A stretch of 64,000 nucleotides of DNA from an uncultured Acetobacteraceae bacterium. GTDB taxonomy: Bacteria; Pseudomonadota; Alphaproteobacteria; Acetobacterales; Acetobacteraceae. Position numbers and translations under genes: made by a program. The stretch spans positions 105,740 through 169,739 of the forward strand of contig CALTUD010000004.1 of the NCBI GenBank assembly GCA_943912335.1. Direction: 5' to 3'. Shown here in pieces: positions 37,337 through 45,886 of the stretch. The notes below the pieces were generated by a model. The model did no database searches and was not told the DNA's origin. It worked only from the letters and a program-made list of their open reading frames with translations. How positions within the stretch are numbered: the stretch's first letter is position 1; each line of letters opens with the position of its first letter.

Positions 37337-38084
37337 GGATGATGCCCTGTCCCGCTCCGCAGCACCGCCCCGATCTCCTGCTCCGGTGCGACCGGTTCTG
37401 GTCGAGGCGAGCGGCTTGTGGCTGACGGTGCCTGCCCGGCCGGGGGCGGTCAACGCGCCCGGCGGCCTTGAGATCGTCCGCGACATGTCGCTGCGCGTGG
37501 ACGCTGGCGAAAGCGTCGGCATCGTCGGCCCATCCGGCTCCGGCAAGACCTCGCTGCTCATGCTGCTTGCCGGGCTGGAGCGCCCGACGCGCGGCACGGT
37601 GCGTGTGGACGGGACCGATCTCGGCACGCTGGACGAGAACCGGCTCGCCCGTTTCCGCGGCGCCCGCATCGGCATCGTGTTCCAGAATTTCCATCTGATC
37701 CCGACAATGACCGCCCTGGACAACGTGTCTGTGCCGCTCGAACTCGCCGGCCGCCGCAACGCCGCCGCCATCGCCCGCGATGCGCTGGACCGGGTCGGCC
37801 TGTCCCGCCGCCTCACCCATCTGCCCGGCCAGCTTTCCGGCGGCGAGCAACAGCGCGTGGCGATCGCCCGCGCGTTCGCGCCCCGTCCGGCTCTGCTTCT
37901 GGCCGACGAACCGACCGGGAATCTCGACGCCCAGACCGGGCAGTCCGTGCAATCGCTCCTGTTCGGCCTGCAACGCGACAATGGGACGGCCTTGGTGCTG
38001 ATCACGCACGATCCCGCTCTGGCCGCACGTTGTGACCGGCTGGCCGAGATCGCCGAAGGCCGTCTGCGGAGCCGCACCGCATGA
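37335..38084 (+). CDS. ybbA: ABC transporter ATPase, YbbA-like
   Basis: A 249-residue ATPase of the MacB/LolD class. Walker A is GPSGSGKTS, the Q-loop IVFQNFHLIPTMTALDNV is typical, the signature is LSGGEQQRVAIARAF, and Walker B is LLLADEPTGNLD. It pairs with the large YbbP-type permease, whose ATG overlaps its stop. The ATG at 37335 overlaps the divergent tesA start; a GTG at 37386 is an alternative that would leave a 50-bp gap. In E. coli the ybbAP genes are linked to tesA in the same divergent layout. Confidence 0.88.
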   Translation: MDDALSRSAAPPRSPAPVRPVLVEASGLWLTVPARPGAVNAPGGLEIVRDMSLRVDAGESVGIVGPSGSGKTSLLMLLAGLERPTRGTVRVDGTDLGTLDENRLARFRGARIGIVFQNFHLIPTMTALDNVSVPLELAGRRNAAAIARDALDRVGLSRRLTHLPGQLSGGEQQRVAIARAFAPRPALLLADEPTGNLDAQTGQSVQSLLFGLQRDNGTALVLITHDPALAARCDRLAEIAEGRLRSRTA

Positions 38085-40666
38085 ACAGCTGGGGTCTGGT
38101 GCTGCGCCTCGCCTGGCGCGACTGGCGCGGCGGCACCGGATTCCTGCGCGGCATGGGCGTGGTGCTCTGCTGTCTCGCCCTCGGCGTGGCGGCGATCGGC
38201 GCCATCGGCGGCCTGCGCGATGCGATCCAGGCCGGCGTGTCCGAGCAGAGGCGCGCGATCCTGGGCGGCGATCTCGCCGTGGAGACGACCTCTGCGCTGC
38301 CGCCCGAACTGTCCGGCTTTCTCCGCCGGCAGGGCGACCGCGTGTCCGACACGATCCGGATGCGCACCATGCTCTACGGACCCGGCAAGAGCCGCATGCT
38401 GGTGCAGCTTTCCGCCGTCGATTCCGCTTATCCGCTGGTCGGGGCGGCCACAGTGCAGGGCGGCGCGACGGTGCAGGACGCGCTCGCCCCGCGAGACGGC
38501 GTGCCCGTGCTGGCCGCCGATCCGGTGGTGATCGAACGCCTCGGCGCGCATCCGGGCGATATCGTCCGTCTCGGCCAGGCCCGGTTCCGGCTGGCTCCGC
38601 CGCTCGACAAGGTGCCGGATTCCGCCGGCCTCGGCGCGTTGGCTCCTGGCGTGATCATCCGCCGCGATGCGCTCGACCGCACCGGGCTTGCCGTCCCGGG
38701 CGCCCTGCTCACCGGCTCCGTCCGTGCGGTGCTGCCCGCCGTCACTGGTTCCGAACCCGATGACGCTCGCCTCGCGCGCGCGCGCGCCCAGGCCGCCGCC
38801 ATCGACCATGCCTTTCCCGGCACGGGCTGGCGCATCCGCGACATCGAGGATGCCGCCCCCGCCATCACGCGTGCGGTGGATCAGGTCGCCGCCTTCATGA
38901 CCCTGATCGCCCTGGCCGCGCTGCTGCTCGGCGGCATGGGCGTGGCCGCGGGCGTGCAGCGCTGGCTCGACGGGCGCATCCGTACGGTGGCGATCCTGCG
39001 CGCGGTCGGCGGCACGCCGCGCTTCGCCGCCGCGATGGTCGGCACGCAGGTGGCGGTGCTCTGCCTGCTCGGCATCGCCGCGGGCGCCGTGTTCGGCCTC
39101 GTTCTGCCGCCGGTGGCGGTGTCGCTCGGGCGCGACCTGTTGCCGGTCGCGCCGCAGGGCGGGGTTCGGCTGGCGCCGGTGCTGCTGGCGTCGCTGTTCG
39201 GCACGGTGGTCGCGCTTCTGTTCGCCCTGCCGCCGATGGCCCGTGCCGCCTTCGTGCCGCCTTCGGTGCTGTTTCGCGGTCCGGCCGGGATCGCGCCGCC
39301 CGACCGCAAGCGCCGCTTCGCGGTCATGGCGATCTCGGTCGCGCTCACCGGTTGTCTTGTCCTGCTCGCCGTTCTCGCTTCGCCGGATCGCCGTCTGGCG
39401 CTTGGCTTCTGTTGCGTCGCGGGCGCCGTGCTGGCCTCGTTCCGCTTCGCCGGGTTCGCGCTCGTCCGGCTGGCCCGTCTTCTGCCGCGCCCGCGTGCCG
39501 GGCGCGGCGTGCTGCGCGTCGGCATCCGCCTCGGTCTGGCGTCGCTCGGACGCGCCACCGGCCCCGCGACCCGTCTGCTGCTAGGGTTCGGCGCCGGTCT
39601 CACCGTTCTGGCGACCATCGCCCTGGCGGAAGGCGATCTGCGCGCTTCCCTGCTGGACCAGCTTCCGGCCCACGCCCCATCCTTCTATTTCATCGATATC
39701 CAGCCGAACGAGATGGACCGCTTTCGCGCCCTGGTCGCGGGGCAGCAAGGCGCCGGGGCGGTGCATGCCCTGCCCAGCCTGCGCACGCGCGTGGTGGCGG
39801 TGAATGGCGTTCCGGCGGATCAGGTGCGCGCCGAGCCTGGCACGGGCTGGGCGCTGCAAGGCGATCACGGCCTGACCATCGCCGCCGAACCGCCCGCAGG
39901 AACCGCCCTGGCCGAAGGCCGCTGGTGGGCGCCCGACTATGACGGGCCGCCTCTGATCTCGCTCGACGCCAAGCTTGCCGCAGGCTGGCATCTTCGCGTC
40001 GGCGGCACGCTCCGGCTCAACGTTCTCGGTCGCGACATCGACTTCCGTGTCGCCAATCTCCGTGACGTGGCCTGGAAATCGCTGCAACTCAATTTTGCTT
40101 TTGTCGCGTCGCCCGGCATGCTCTCCGCAGCGCCGCACACGATGGTCGCGACGGTGGAAACCAGCGCATCGCCCGACGTGGATGCGCGCATCCTGGGTGC
40201 GGTCACCGATGCGCTGCCGGGCGTCACAGGCATTCGCGTCGCCGATATCCTGCAACAGGTCGGCGGCATCGTCGGCAAGCTGGCGCTGGCGTTGGGGGCG
40301 ATCGGCGTCGTGGCGCTCCTGTCCGGCGCGCTGGTGCTGGCCGCGAGCCTGGCCGCGGCGCAGGAGCAGCGAACGCGCGAGGCGGCGATCCTGCGCGCCC
40401 TCGGCGCCACGGCGGGGCAGCTCCGGGCGGCATGGCTCGTCGAGTTCGCTGCGCTCGGTCTGGTGGCCGGGTTTTGCGCCGGTGCGATCGGCATCTTGCT
40501 GGCGATCGTGTTGATGCGCGTGGTGCTGCACGCGCCGTTCGTCTTCCTGCCCGGGCTGCTCTCGCTCGTGTCGCTTTCCGCGATCCTGCTGATGGTATCA
40601 GCGGGGTTTCTTGCAACGCGTCGCAGTCTGGCCGCGAGTCCGGCGGTTCTGCTGCGCGACGCCTGA
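38081..40666 (+). CDS. ybbP: FtsX-like ABC transporter permease, YbbP-like
   Basis: An 861-residue inner-membrane protein of the MacB/FtsX-permease superfamily. It has an N-terminal helix, a large periplasmic domain (about 45-260), a first FtsX block (about 265-420), further helices near 430-520, a second periplasmic domain (about 530-700) and a last FtsX block (about 730-855, with TREAAILRALGATAGQLRAAW). Two FtsX domains in one chain is the YbbP layout. Overlaps the ATPase by 4 bp. Substrate unknown; a lipid or lipoprotein-linked role is suggested by the TesA link. Confidence 0.88.
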   Translation: MNSWGLVLRLAWRDWRGGTGFLRGMGVVLCCLALGVAAIGAIGGLRDAIQAGVSEQRRAILGGDLAVETTSALPPELSGFLRRQGDRVSDTIRMRTMLYGPGKSRMLVQLSAVDSAYPLVGAATVQGGATVQDALAPRDGVPVLAADPVVIERLGAHPGDIVRLGQARFRLAPPLDKVPDSAGLGALAPGVIIRRDALDRTGLAVPGALLTGSVRAVLPAVTGSEPDDARLARARAQAAAIDHAFPGTGWRIRDIEDAAPAITRAVDQVAAFMTLIALAALLLGGMGVAAGVQRWLDGRIRTVAILRAVGGTPRFAAAMVGTQVAVLCLLGIAAGAVFGLVLPPVAVSLGRDLLPVAPQGGVRLAPVLLASLFGTVVALLFALPPMARAAFVPPSVLFRGPAGIAPPDRKRRFAVMAISVALTGCLVLLAVLASPDRRLALGFCCVAGAVLASFRFAGFALVRLARLLPRPRAGRGVLRVGIRLGLASLGRATGPATRLLLGFGAGLTVLATIALAEGDLRASLLDQLPAHAPSFYFIDIQPNEMDRFRALVAGQQGAGAVHALPSLRTRVVAVNGVPADQVRAEPGTGWALQGDHGLTIAAEPPAGTALAEGRWWAPDYDGPPLISLDAKLAAGWHLRVGGTLRLNVLGRDIDFRVANLRDVAWKSLQLNFAFVASPGMLSAAPHTMVATVETSASPDVDARILGAVTDALPGVTGIRVADILQQVGGIVGKLALALGAIGVVALLSGALVLAASLAAAQEQRTREAAILRALGATAGQLRAAWLVEFAALGLVAGFCAGAIGILLAIVLMRVVLHAPFVFLPGLLSLVSLSAILLMVSAGFLATRRSLAASPAVLLRDA

Positions 40667-40679
40667 AGGGTCGATCACC

Positions 40680-41648
40680 ATGCCTCTCGCACGCACCGGT
40701 ACCGTGTTCGCCGGTCTCCTCGCCGCTTCGTTCGCCGTGTCGCAGCCGGGCCACGCGCAATCCTTGCAGCCGCCGGCACTGGCCCCCGAATTCACCGGAA
40801 TCGCCGGCTGGCTCAATGGCGGACCGCTCACCATGAGCGGATTACGCGGCAAGGTCGTTCTGGTGGATTTCTGGGCGTATTCCTGCATCAACTGCATCCG
40901 TACTCTGCCGCATCTGATCGACTGGCAGAAGAAATACGGCGATCAGGGTCTCGTGGTCGTCGGCGTGCACACGCCGGAATTCCGTTTCGAAACCAAACCC
41001 GCCAATATTCTGTCGGCCATCAAGCGCTTCGGCATCGATTATCCGGTCGCAGAAGACAACGATCTCGGCACCTGGAATGCCTATCGCAACCAGTACTGGC
41101 CTGCCGAATATCTGATCGGCCGCGACGGCCGCATCGTCTATACCCATGCCGGCGAAGGCGAGTACGACAAGACCGAGGACGCCATCCGTAGCGCTCTCGG
41201 CGATCACGGCACAGTGGCGACGGATAACGGGCAGGATCTTACCCGGATCGGCTCGCCGGAGATGTATTTCGGCATCGACCGTGTTGAGAATCTTGCCAGT
41301 CCAGAACAGCCGAAAGCTGGAACCCAGGACTATACCGCCCCCGCCGCATTGCCGCTGAACCGTTTCGCCTTGCAGGGGCACTGGACCCTCGCGCCTGAAA
41401 GCGCCGAACTCGCGAACGGCCCCGGAAAGATCACGCTGCACTGCCATTCCGGCAAGGTGTTCATGGTCGCCAACGCGGCGCATCCGGTCACGGTGGCGGT
41501 GAGTGTCGATGGCAGACAGCAGAAGCCGGTCGAGATCGGAGAAAGCCGGCTCTATACCCTGTTCGATAGCAACGACTACACCGACCACACCGTCGAACTG
41601 ACCATTCCGCAGGCGGGCCTGCGCGCGTTTACCTTCACCTTCGGGTAA
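40680..41648 (+). CDS. secreted thioredoxin-like protein with C-terminal beta domain
   Basis: A 322-residue periplasmic protein. After a signal peptide ending AHA/Q near residue 27 comes a TlpA/AhpC-type thioredoxin domain with redox Cys69-Ile-Asn-Cys72 in YSCINC (about residues 40-180). A beta-rich domain follows (about 210-322, ending RAFTFTFG). This two-domain form matches the soluble part of DipZ/CcdA-fusion proteins, here without the membrane CcdA part. It may act in periplasmic disulfide reduction or cytochrome c maturation. It follows ybbP by 13 bp and precedes a strong terminator. Confidence 0.85.
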   Translation: MPLARTGTVFAGLLAASFAVSQPGHAQSLQPPALAPEFTGIAGWLNGGPLTMSGLRGKVVLVDFWAYSCINCIRTLPHLIDWQKKYGDQGLVVVGVHTPEFRFETKPANILSAIKRFGIDYPVAEDNDLGTWNAYRNQYWPAEYLIGRDGRIVYTHAGEGEYDKTEDAIRSALGDHGTVATDNGQDLTRIGSPEMYFGIDRVENLASPEQPKAGTQDYTAPAALPLNRFALQGHWTLAPESAELANGPGKITLHCHSGKVFMVANAAHPVTVAVSVDGRQQKPVEIGESRLYTLFDSNDYTDHTVELTIPQAGLRAFTFTFG

Positions 41649-41651
41649 CGG

Positions 41652-41687
41652 AAGCGGCCCGCCGTCGATTCGTCCGGCGGGCCGCTT
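41652..41687 (+). terminator. strong rho-independent terminator
   Basis: AAGCGGCCCGCCG and CGGCGGGCCGCTT form a perfect 13-bp GC-rich stem with a 10-nt loop, followed by TTTCTTC on the plus strand. It directly follows the thioredoxin-like gene and faces the convergent VOC gene. Confidence 0.8.
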
Positions 41688-41690
41688 TCT

Positions 41691-42071
41691 TCAACCCATG
41701 CGATGCAGGGCGCAGAGCTTGTTGCCGTCCGGATCGCGCAGATAGGCGAGATAGACCGGCCCGATCAGACCCTGGCGGACGCCCGGCGGATCCTCGACCG
41801 AGGTGCCACCGTTCTCGATCCCGGCTTTGTGCCAGGCGTCGGCCTCCTCGGTGCTTTCCATGGTGAAGCCGATCGTGCCGCCATTGGCGCCGCAGGCAGG
41901 CTGGCCATCCAGGGGCTTGGTCAACAAGAGGCGGCCACCGCGATGGCTGTAGTACAAGCGCCCTTTGGGGTCGAACGCGCCCGGCTTCCCGCCCGTGGCG
42001 GCGAGCAGCGCATCGTAGAAGCGCTTCGACCGCTCGAGATCGTTGCTGCCGAGCACGATATGACTGAACAT
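41691..42071 (-). CDS. VOC/glyoxalase-family protein
   Basis: A 126-residue single-domain vicinal-oxygen-chelate protein: MFSHIVLGSNDLERSKRFYD at the N-terminus, FTMESTEEADAWH mid-chain and YLRDPDGNKLCALHRMG at the C-terminus, with metal-type residues His4 and the acidic positions of the second motif. The small size and the DPDGNK ending are typical of glyoxalase/dioxygenase-like stand-alone proteins. Substrate unknown. The ATG at 42071 is used; upstream in-frame codons lack a ribosome-binding site. Confidence 0.82.
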   Translation of the reverse strand: MFSHIVLGSNDLERSKRFYDALLAATGGKPGAFDPKGRLYYSHRGGRLLLTKPLDGQPACGANGGTIGFTMESTEEADAWHKAGIENGGTSVEDPPGVRQGLIGPVYLAYLRDPDGNKLCALHRMG

Positions 42072-42212
42072 GGTTGAACTCCGGTTGTCCCGCGACGGGG
42101 CCGAAGTGTTGACACGGAAAACCGGGCGGGTCGATCCGATGCGATCGGGAACCTGTACCTTCGTCGCGGACTTCAACCGGCACGCGATACGGCGAGATCA
42201 GGAGAGTGTTCC

Positions 42213-42479
42213 ATGCGCGGGTTCATGCTTGCGGCAATGATTGTCCTGTCTGCCACGCCCGTCATGGCACAGGGGCTGATGAGCGGCACCGGTATGGGGC
42301 CCAGCCAGCAGGTGGCGACACCGCCGGACAGCCCGGCGATCGACCGGCCCGGCGTGCAGCCGGCGGCGCCGGTGCAGGTTGCCCCTGCACATCCGGCCCA
42401 TCCGCATCCGATGATCGGGGGCAAGCCGACAGGCCATCGCGGTACGTCACCGACCACGGCAGCGCAACCTCCGCGCTGA
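42213..42479 (+). CDS. small secreted Pro/Ala/His-rich protein
   Basis: An 88-residue protein with a signal peptide cleaved after VMAQ (about residue 20). The mature chain is low-complexity, rich in Pro, Ala and His (APAHPAHPHPMIGGKP). It has no known domain. His-rich patches could bind metal, but that is only a guess. It stands alone; the start follows a CAGGAGAG ribosome-binding site. Confidence 0.6.
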   Translation: MRGFMLAAMIVLSATPVMAQGLMSGTGMGPSQQVATPPDSPAIDRPGVQPAAPVQVAPAHPAHPHPMIGGKPTGHRGTSPTTAAQPPR

Positions 42480-42605
42480 TGGGTTCCGCCGCGCCCTCAT
42501 GGGCTCGGTTCGGTCCGTTTCCAGATGTCGTTCGCTGGCGTTCGCCGTCAGAGGACGGTCCGGCTTCGTCGGCTGCAAACGATGACCATCCTTGGGCTGG
42601 ATGAC

Positions 42606-42633
42606 AAAAAAGGCCGCATCTTTGGATGCGGCC
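42606..42633 (-). terminator. rho-independent terminator of the 66-residue gene
   Basis: GGCCGCATC and GATGCGGCC form a 9-bp stem with loop TTTG. On the minus strand it is followed by six U. It lies 45 bp downstream of the small minus-strand gene. Confidence 0.8.
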
Positions 42634-42677
42634 CGAGTCGGGCACCGTTTATGATCGTCGTGACGACGAATGTGCGC

Positions 42678-42878
42678 CTATTCCGCGGCGGCGAGGTCCA
42701 TCAGGCTGTTGGTGCGCATCGGACGCGGGATGGTGGTCCAGCTCGTATGGATTGGAGCGTCCGGTTCGGCGCGAACGATGTCGAAGCCGACGCGACGCAA
42801 GGCGCGGATGCTGGAAAGATCGAGATGCGGAACGGCGTCGCGAATCGTGGAGAGCTCGTCGTTGCTCAAGCTGGTCAT
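42678..42878 (-). CDS. small 66-residue protein of unknown function
   Basis: Short cytoplasmic protein: MTSLSNDELSTIRDAVPHLD at the start, then a helical segment (SSIRALRRVGFDIV) and a tail ending RPMRTNSLMDLAAAE. The ATG at 42878 has a good GGGAG site 5 nt away, and a strong terminator follows the gene. These support a real gene despite its size. No family is recognised. Confidence 0.7.
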   Translation of the reverse strand: MTSLSNDELSTIRDAVPHLDLSSIRALRRVGFDIVRAEPDAPIHTSWTTIPRPMRTNSLMDLAAAE

Positions 42879-43096
42879 GTCTGCTCCCGGCGGCCTGTTT
42901 TGGACCGTGAATTCATGGTGCACTGCGGCGTGGCAAAAATTGCCGCAGTGCGGAAGAGTTTGGTTTTCTCCTGTCTGACGCAGGATGTTCCGTAGTCTCA
43001 CATTCGCCGTTGAATCTGGCAATGCTGCCGGCTTGCGCGGCGTCGTGGTTTCGGAGGAGTAACGCGACGAACGAACCTCGATCCGAACACGAGTGA

Positions 43097-43741
43097 GTGA
43101 CCGAAAAAGAAGAGGAGCAGGGACGGTTGGACAACGTGGAGATGGCGCAGGACAGCCTCGAACATGCGCATGGCCACGACACGCATCATGGTGCCGGCAC
43201 CGCCGGCCCGGCGCGTCTGACGCGTGCGGCGGCGGTGCTGGTCGCGGTGATCGCCGCCGTCGCCGTCGTCGTGGAGATGACGGCCAACGATCGGCAGACC
43301 TCCTACCTCGCGCATGATGTCGCCGCGTCGGATCTGTGGTCGCAATACCAGGGCAAGTCCGTGCGCCGCGCCGTGATGGATCAAAGCGCGCTGATGCTGG
43401 ATGCCGAAGCGGAAGCCATCAGTTCCGATCAGGCACGTTCGCAAAAGCTCCAGGCCGAGGCTGCTGCCGCGCGTCGTGCTGCTGCCAAGCTCGAGGACGA
43501 TGCCGGCGGCCATGACGGCATGCGCCAGATCGCGGCGCATGCGGCGGAGGAGGAACGCGCACGGGACGAGGCGCTGGAGCAGCACGAGAAATACGAGCGC
43601 AGCGTGCGCGGCCTGCAGATCGCCATCGTGCTGATCGGCTTGTTCATGGCGACGCGTCTGATCTGGCTGCTCGGCATCGGCAGCGTACTCGGTGCCGTGG
43701 CGTTGCTCTATGCGATCCTGAGCGGATTGCACATCGTATAA
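43097..43741 (+). CDS. DUF4337-like membrane protein
   Basis: A 214-residue protein: hydrophilic His-rich N-terminus, a membrane helix (about residues 43-60), a long Ala/Glu-rich coiled-coil-like periplasmic segment (about 75-165, SRSQKLQAEAAAARRAAAKL region), then two closely spaced helices (about 172-190 and 194-212). The helix-coil-two-helix form fits DUF4337. GTG start at 43097; an internal ATG at 43142 is possible. It lies upstream of the acetate-CoA ligase gene in the same direction, 120 bp away. Confidence 0.75.
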   Translation: MTEKEEEQGRLDNVEMAQDSLEHAHGHDTHHGAGTAGPARLTRAAAVLVAVIAAVAVVVEMTANDRQTSYLAHDVAASDLWSQYQGKSVRRAVMDQSALMLDAEAEAISSDQARSQKLQAEAAAARRAAAKLEDDAGGHDGMRQIAAHAAEEERARDEALEQHEKYERSVRGLQIAIVLIGLFMATRLIWLLGIGSVLGAVALLYAILSGLHIV

Positions 43742-43861
43742 GCCTTAAATCCGGGACAGCTTGGGATCACGAACGTCTTCCCGGTGTTGACCATGCCGAG
43801 GCTGGTGGCCAACCTGCAGCGCATCAAGCCGCGAAACGACGGCGACCAGGGACCGGGAATC

Positions 43862-45886
43862 ATGTCCGAAGAGCTGATCTTCCATGTGAAGCCGCAGATG
43901 GCGGCGGATGCGCACGTGACGGTGACCCGTCTCGGGTTGATGAACAACCACGCCCTGAACAACGCGGATGCGTTCTGGCTCGAGCAGGCGCGCCGGCTGG
44001 ATTGGGAGCGCTTTCCGACCGTCGCCGGCACAGGCGGGTTCGGCGGCGAGGGGAGCGGCGTCGAGATCTCTTGGTTCGGCGACGGCGTCCTGAACGTCAG
44101 CGTCAATTGTCTCGACCGCCATCTGGCCGAACGCGGCGATGCGCCGGCGCTGATCTGGCAGGGCGAACGGGAGGAGCAGACCGAGACGCTCAGCTTCCGG
44201 CAACTGCATGCACGCGTCTGCCGCATGGCCAACGTTCTGAAGCAGAATGGCGTCGGGCGCGGCGATCGCGTGGCGACCTATCTGCCGATGGTGGTGGATG
44301 GGGTGGTGGCGATGCTGGCCTGCGCCCGCATCGGTGCCGTGCATGTGGTGATGTTCGCCGGTTTCTCGTCCTCTGGCGTGGCCAGCCGCATTCGTGACAG
44401 CGGCGCCAAAATGTTGATCACCGCCGATGAAGGCCGGCGCGCCGGCAAGACGATCCCGTTGAAGCAGATGGCCGATGCGGCTCTGGCGGAGCTCGGGGAT
44501 GCCGCACCCGGCATCGTTCTGGTGTCGCGCGTCACCGGTGGTGCCGTGCCGATGCAGGTCGGGCGCGACCATGCGCTGGAACCGCTAATGGAGGCCGCTT
44601 CCGCCGAATGCGAACCGGAGCCGATGGGTGCGGAAGACCCGCTGCTGATACTTTACACCTCCGGCAGCACCGGCGCGCCCAAGGGCGTTCTGCACACAAC
44701 CGGAGGCTATCTCCTTTGGGCCAGCCTGACGCATGAGATCGTGTTCGATCACCGTCCCGGCGACGTGTTCTGGTGCACCGCCGATCTCGGCTGGGTCACC
44801 GGTCATTCCTATGTGGTGTATGGCCCGCTCGCCAATGGCGGCGCCACGCTTCTGTTCGAGGGCACGCCGTCCTACCCGAAGCCCGGCCGCTGGTGGCAGG
44901 TGATCGACCAGCACAAGGTGACGGCGTTCTACACCGCGCCGACCGCGATCCGCGCCTTGATGCGCGACGATCCCGCGGTGGTGGAGCGGGCCTCGCTGCA
45001 GAGCCTTCGCGTGTTGGGGTCGGTGGGCGAGCCGATCAATCCGGAAGCCTGGCTGTGGTTCTACCACAAGGTTGGTCATGGCCGTTGCCCGGTGGTCGAC
45101 AGCTGGTGGCAGACCGAGACCGGCGGAATCATGATCGTGCCGCTGCCCGGCGCGGTGGCGCAGAAGCCGGGTTCCGCTACGCTGCCGCTGCCGGGTGTGC
45201 GTGCGTTGCTGGTAAACGAGAAGGGTGAGGAGCTGAAGGGCGAGGCGGAGGGCCATCTCTGCATTGCCGATTCCTGGCCGGGCCAGGCGCGCACGCTCTG
45301 GGGCGATCATGCCCGTTTCGAGCAGACCTATTTCTCCACCTATCCCGGGCTGTATTTCTCCGGCGATGGCGCCCGCCGCGATGCGGACGGGTATTTCTGG
45401 ATCACCGGACGCGTCGACGACGTGATCAACGTGAGCGGCCATCGCATCGGTTCGGCGGAGGTGGAGTCCGCCTTCGCGACCCATGAGGCGGTCGGCGAAA
45501 GCGCCGTGATCGGCGTGCCGGACGATCTGAAGGGGCAGTCCCTCGCCGCCTTCGTGGTACTGAGAAAAGGTGTCGGGGCCGAAACGGAGACGCTGCCCGC
45601 GGCGTTGTCGCGTCATGTAGGCGCTCAGCTCGGCCGCTACGCCGCGCCCGACCGCGTGGTGCTGGTGCCCGACCTGCCCAAGACACGGTCCGGCAAGGTG
45701 ATGCGGCGCATCCTGCGCAAGATCGCCACCGGCGAACACGAGGCACTGGGCGACGTGTCCACCCTGGCCGATCCGGGCATCATCGAGCATCTGGTGCGCG
45801 CGATGGCCGGATCGGACAAATTGGCGCCGAGACCGGAGACGAAGACCATGGTTCATGATGCGACGGCGAAGGTGCCGACTGCGTGA
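43862..45886 (+). CDS. acs: acetate-CoA ligase (acyl-CoA synthetase, Acs type)
   Basis: A 674-residue AMP-forming synthetase activating acetate (or propionate) to the CoA thioester. It has the adenylation motifs YTSGSTGAPKG, TETGG and YFSGDGARRDADGYFWITGR, and the C-terminal catalytic lysine in TRSGKVMRR, which is the usual acetylation switch site. The N-terminal ACS extension is present (ADAFWLEQARRLDWERFP). The ATG at 43862 is chosen over 43784 because the extra residues have no resemblance to the family. It overlaps the downstream MFS gene by 4 bp, so acetate activation and transport are coupled. Confidence 0.9.
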   Translation: MSEELIFHVKPQMAADAHVTVTRLGLMNNHALNNADAFWLEQARRLDWERFPTVAGTGGFGGEGSGVEISWFGDGVLNVSVNCLDRHLAERGDAPALIWQGEREEQTETLSFRQLHARVCRMANVLKQNGVGRGDRVATYLPMVVDGVVAMLACARIGAVHVVMFAGFSSSGVASRIRDSGAKMLITADEGRRAGKTIPLKQMADAALAELGDAAPGIVLVSRVTGGAVPMQVGRDHALEPLMEAASAECEPEPMGAEDPLLILYTSGSTGAPKGVLHTTGGYLLWASLTHEIVFDHRPGDVFWCTADLGWVTGHSYVVYGPLANGGATLLFEGTPSYPKPGRWWQVIDQHKVTAFYTAPTAIRALMRDDPAVVERASLQSLRVLGSVGEPINPEAWLWFYHKVGHGRCPVVDSWWQTETGGIMIVPLPGAVAQKPGSATLPLPGVRALLVNEKGEELKGEAEGHLCIADSWPGQARTLWGDHARFEQTYFSTYPGLYFSGDGARRDADGYFWITGRVDDVINVSGHRIGSAEVESAFATHEAVGESAVIGVPDDLKGQSLAAFVVLRKGVGAETETLPAALSRHVGAQLGRYAAPDRVVLVPDLPKTRSGKVMRRILRKIATGEHEALGDVSTLADPGIIEHLVRAMAGSDKLAPRPETKTMVHDATAKVPTA

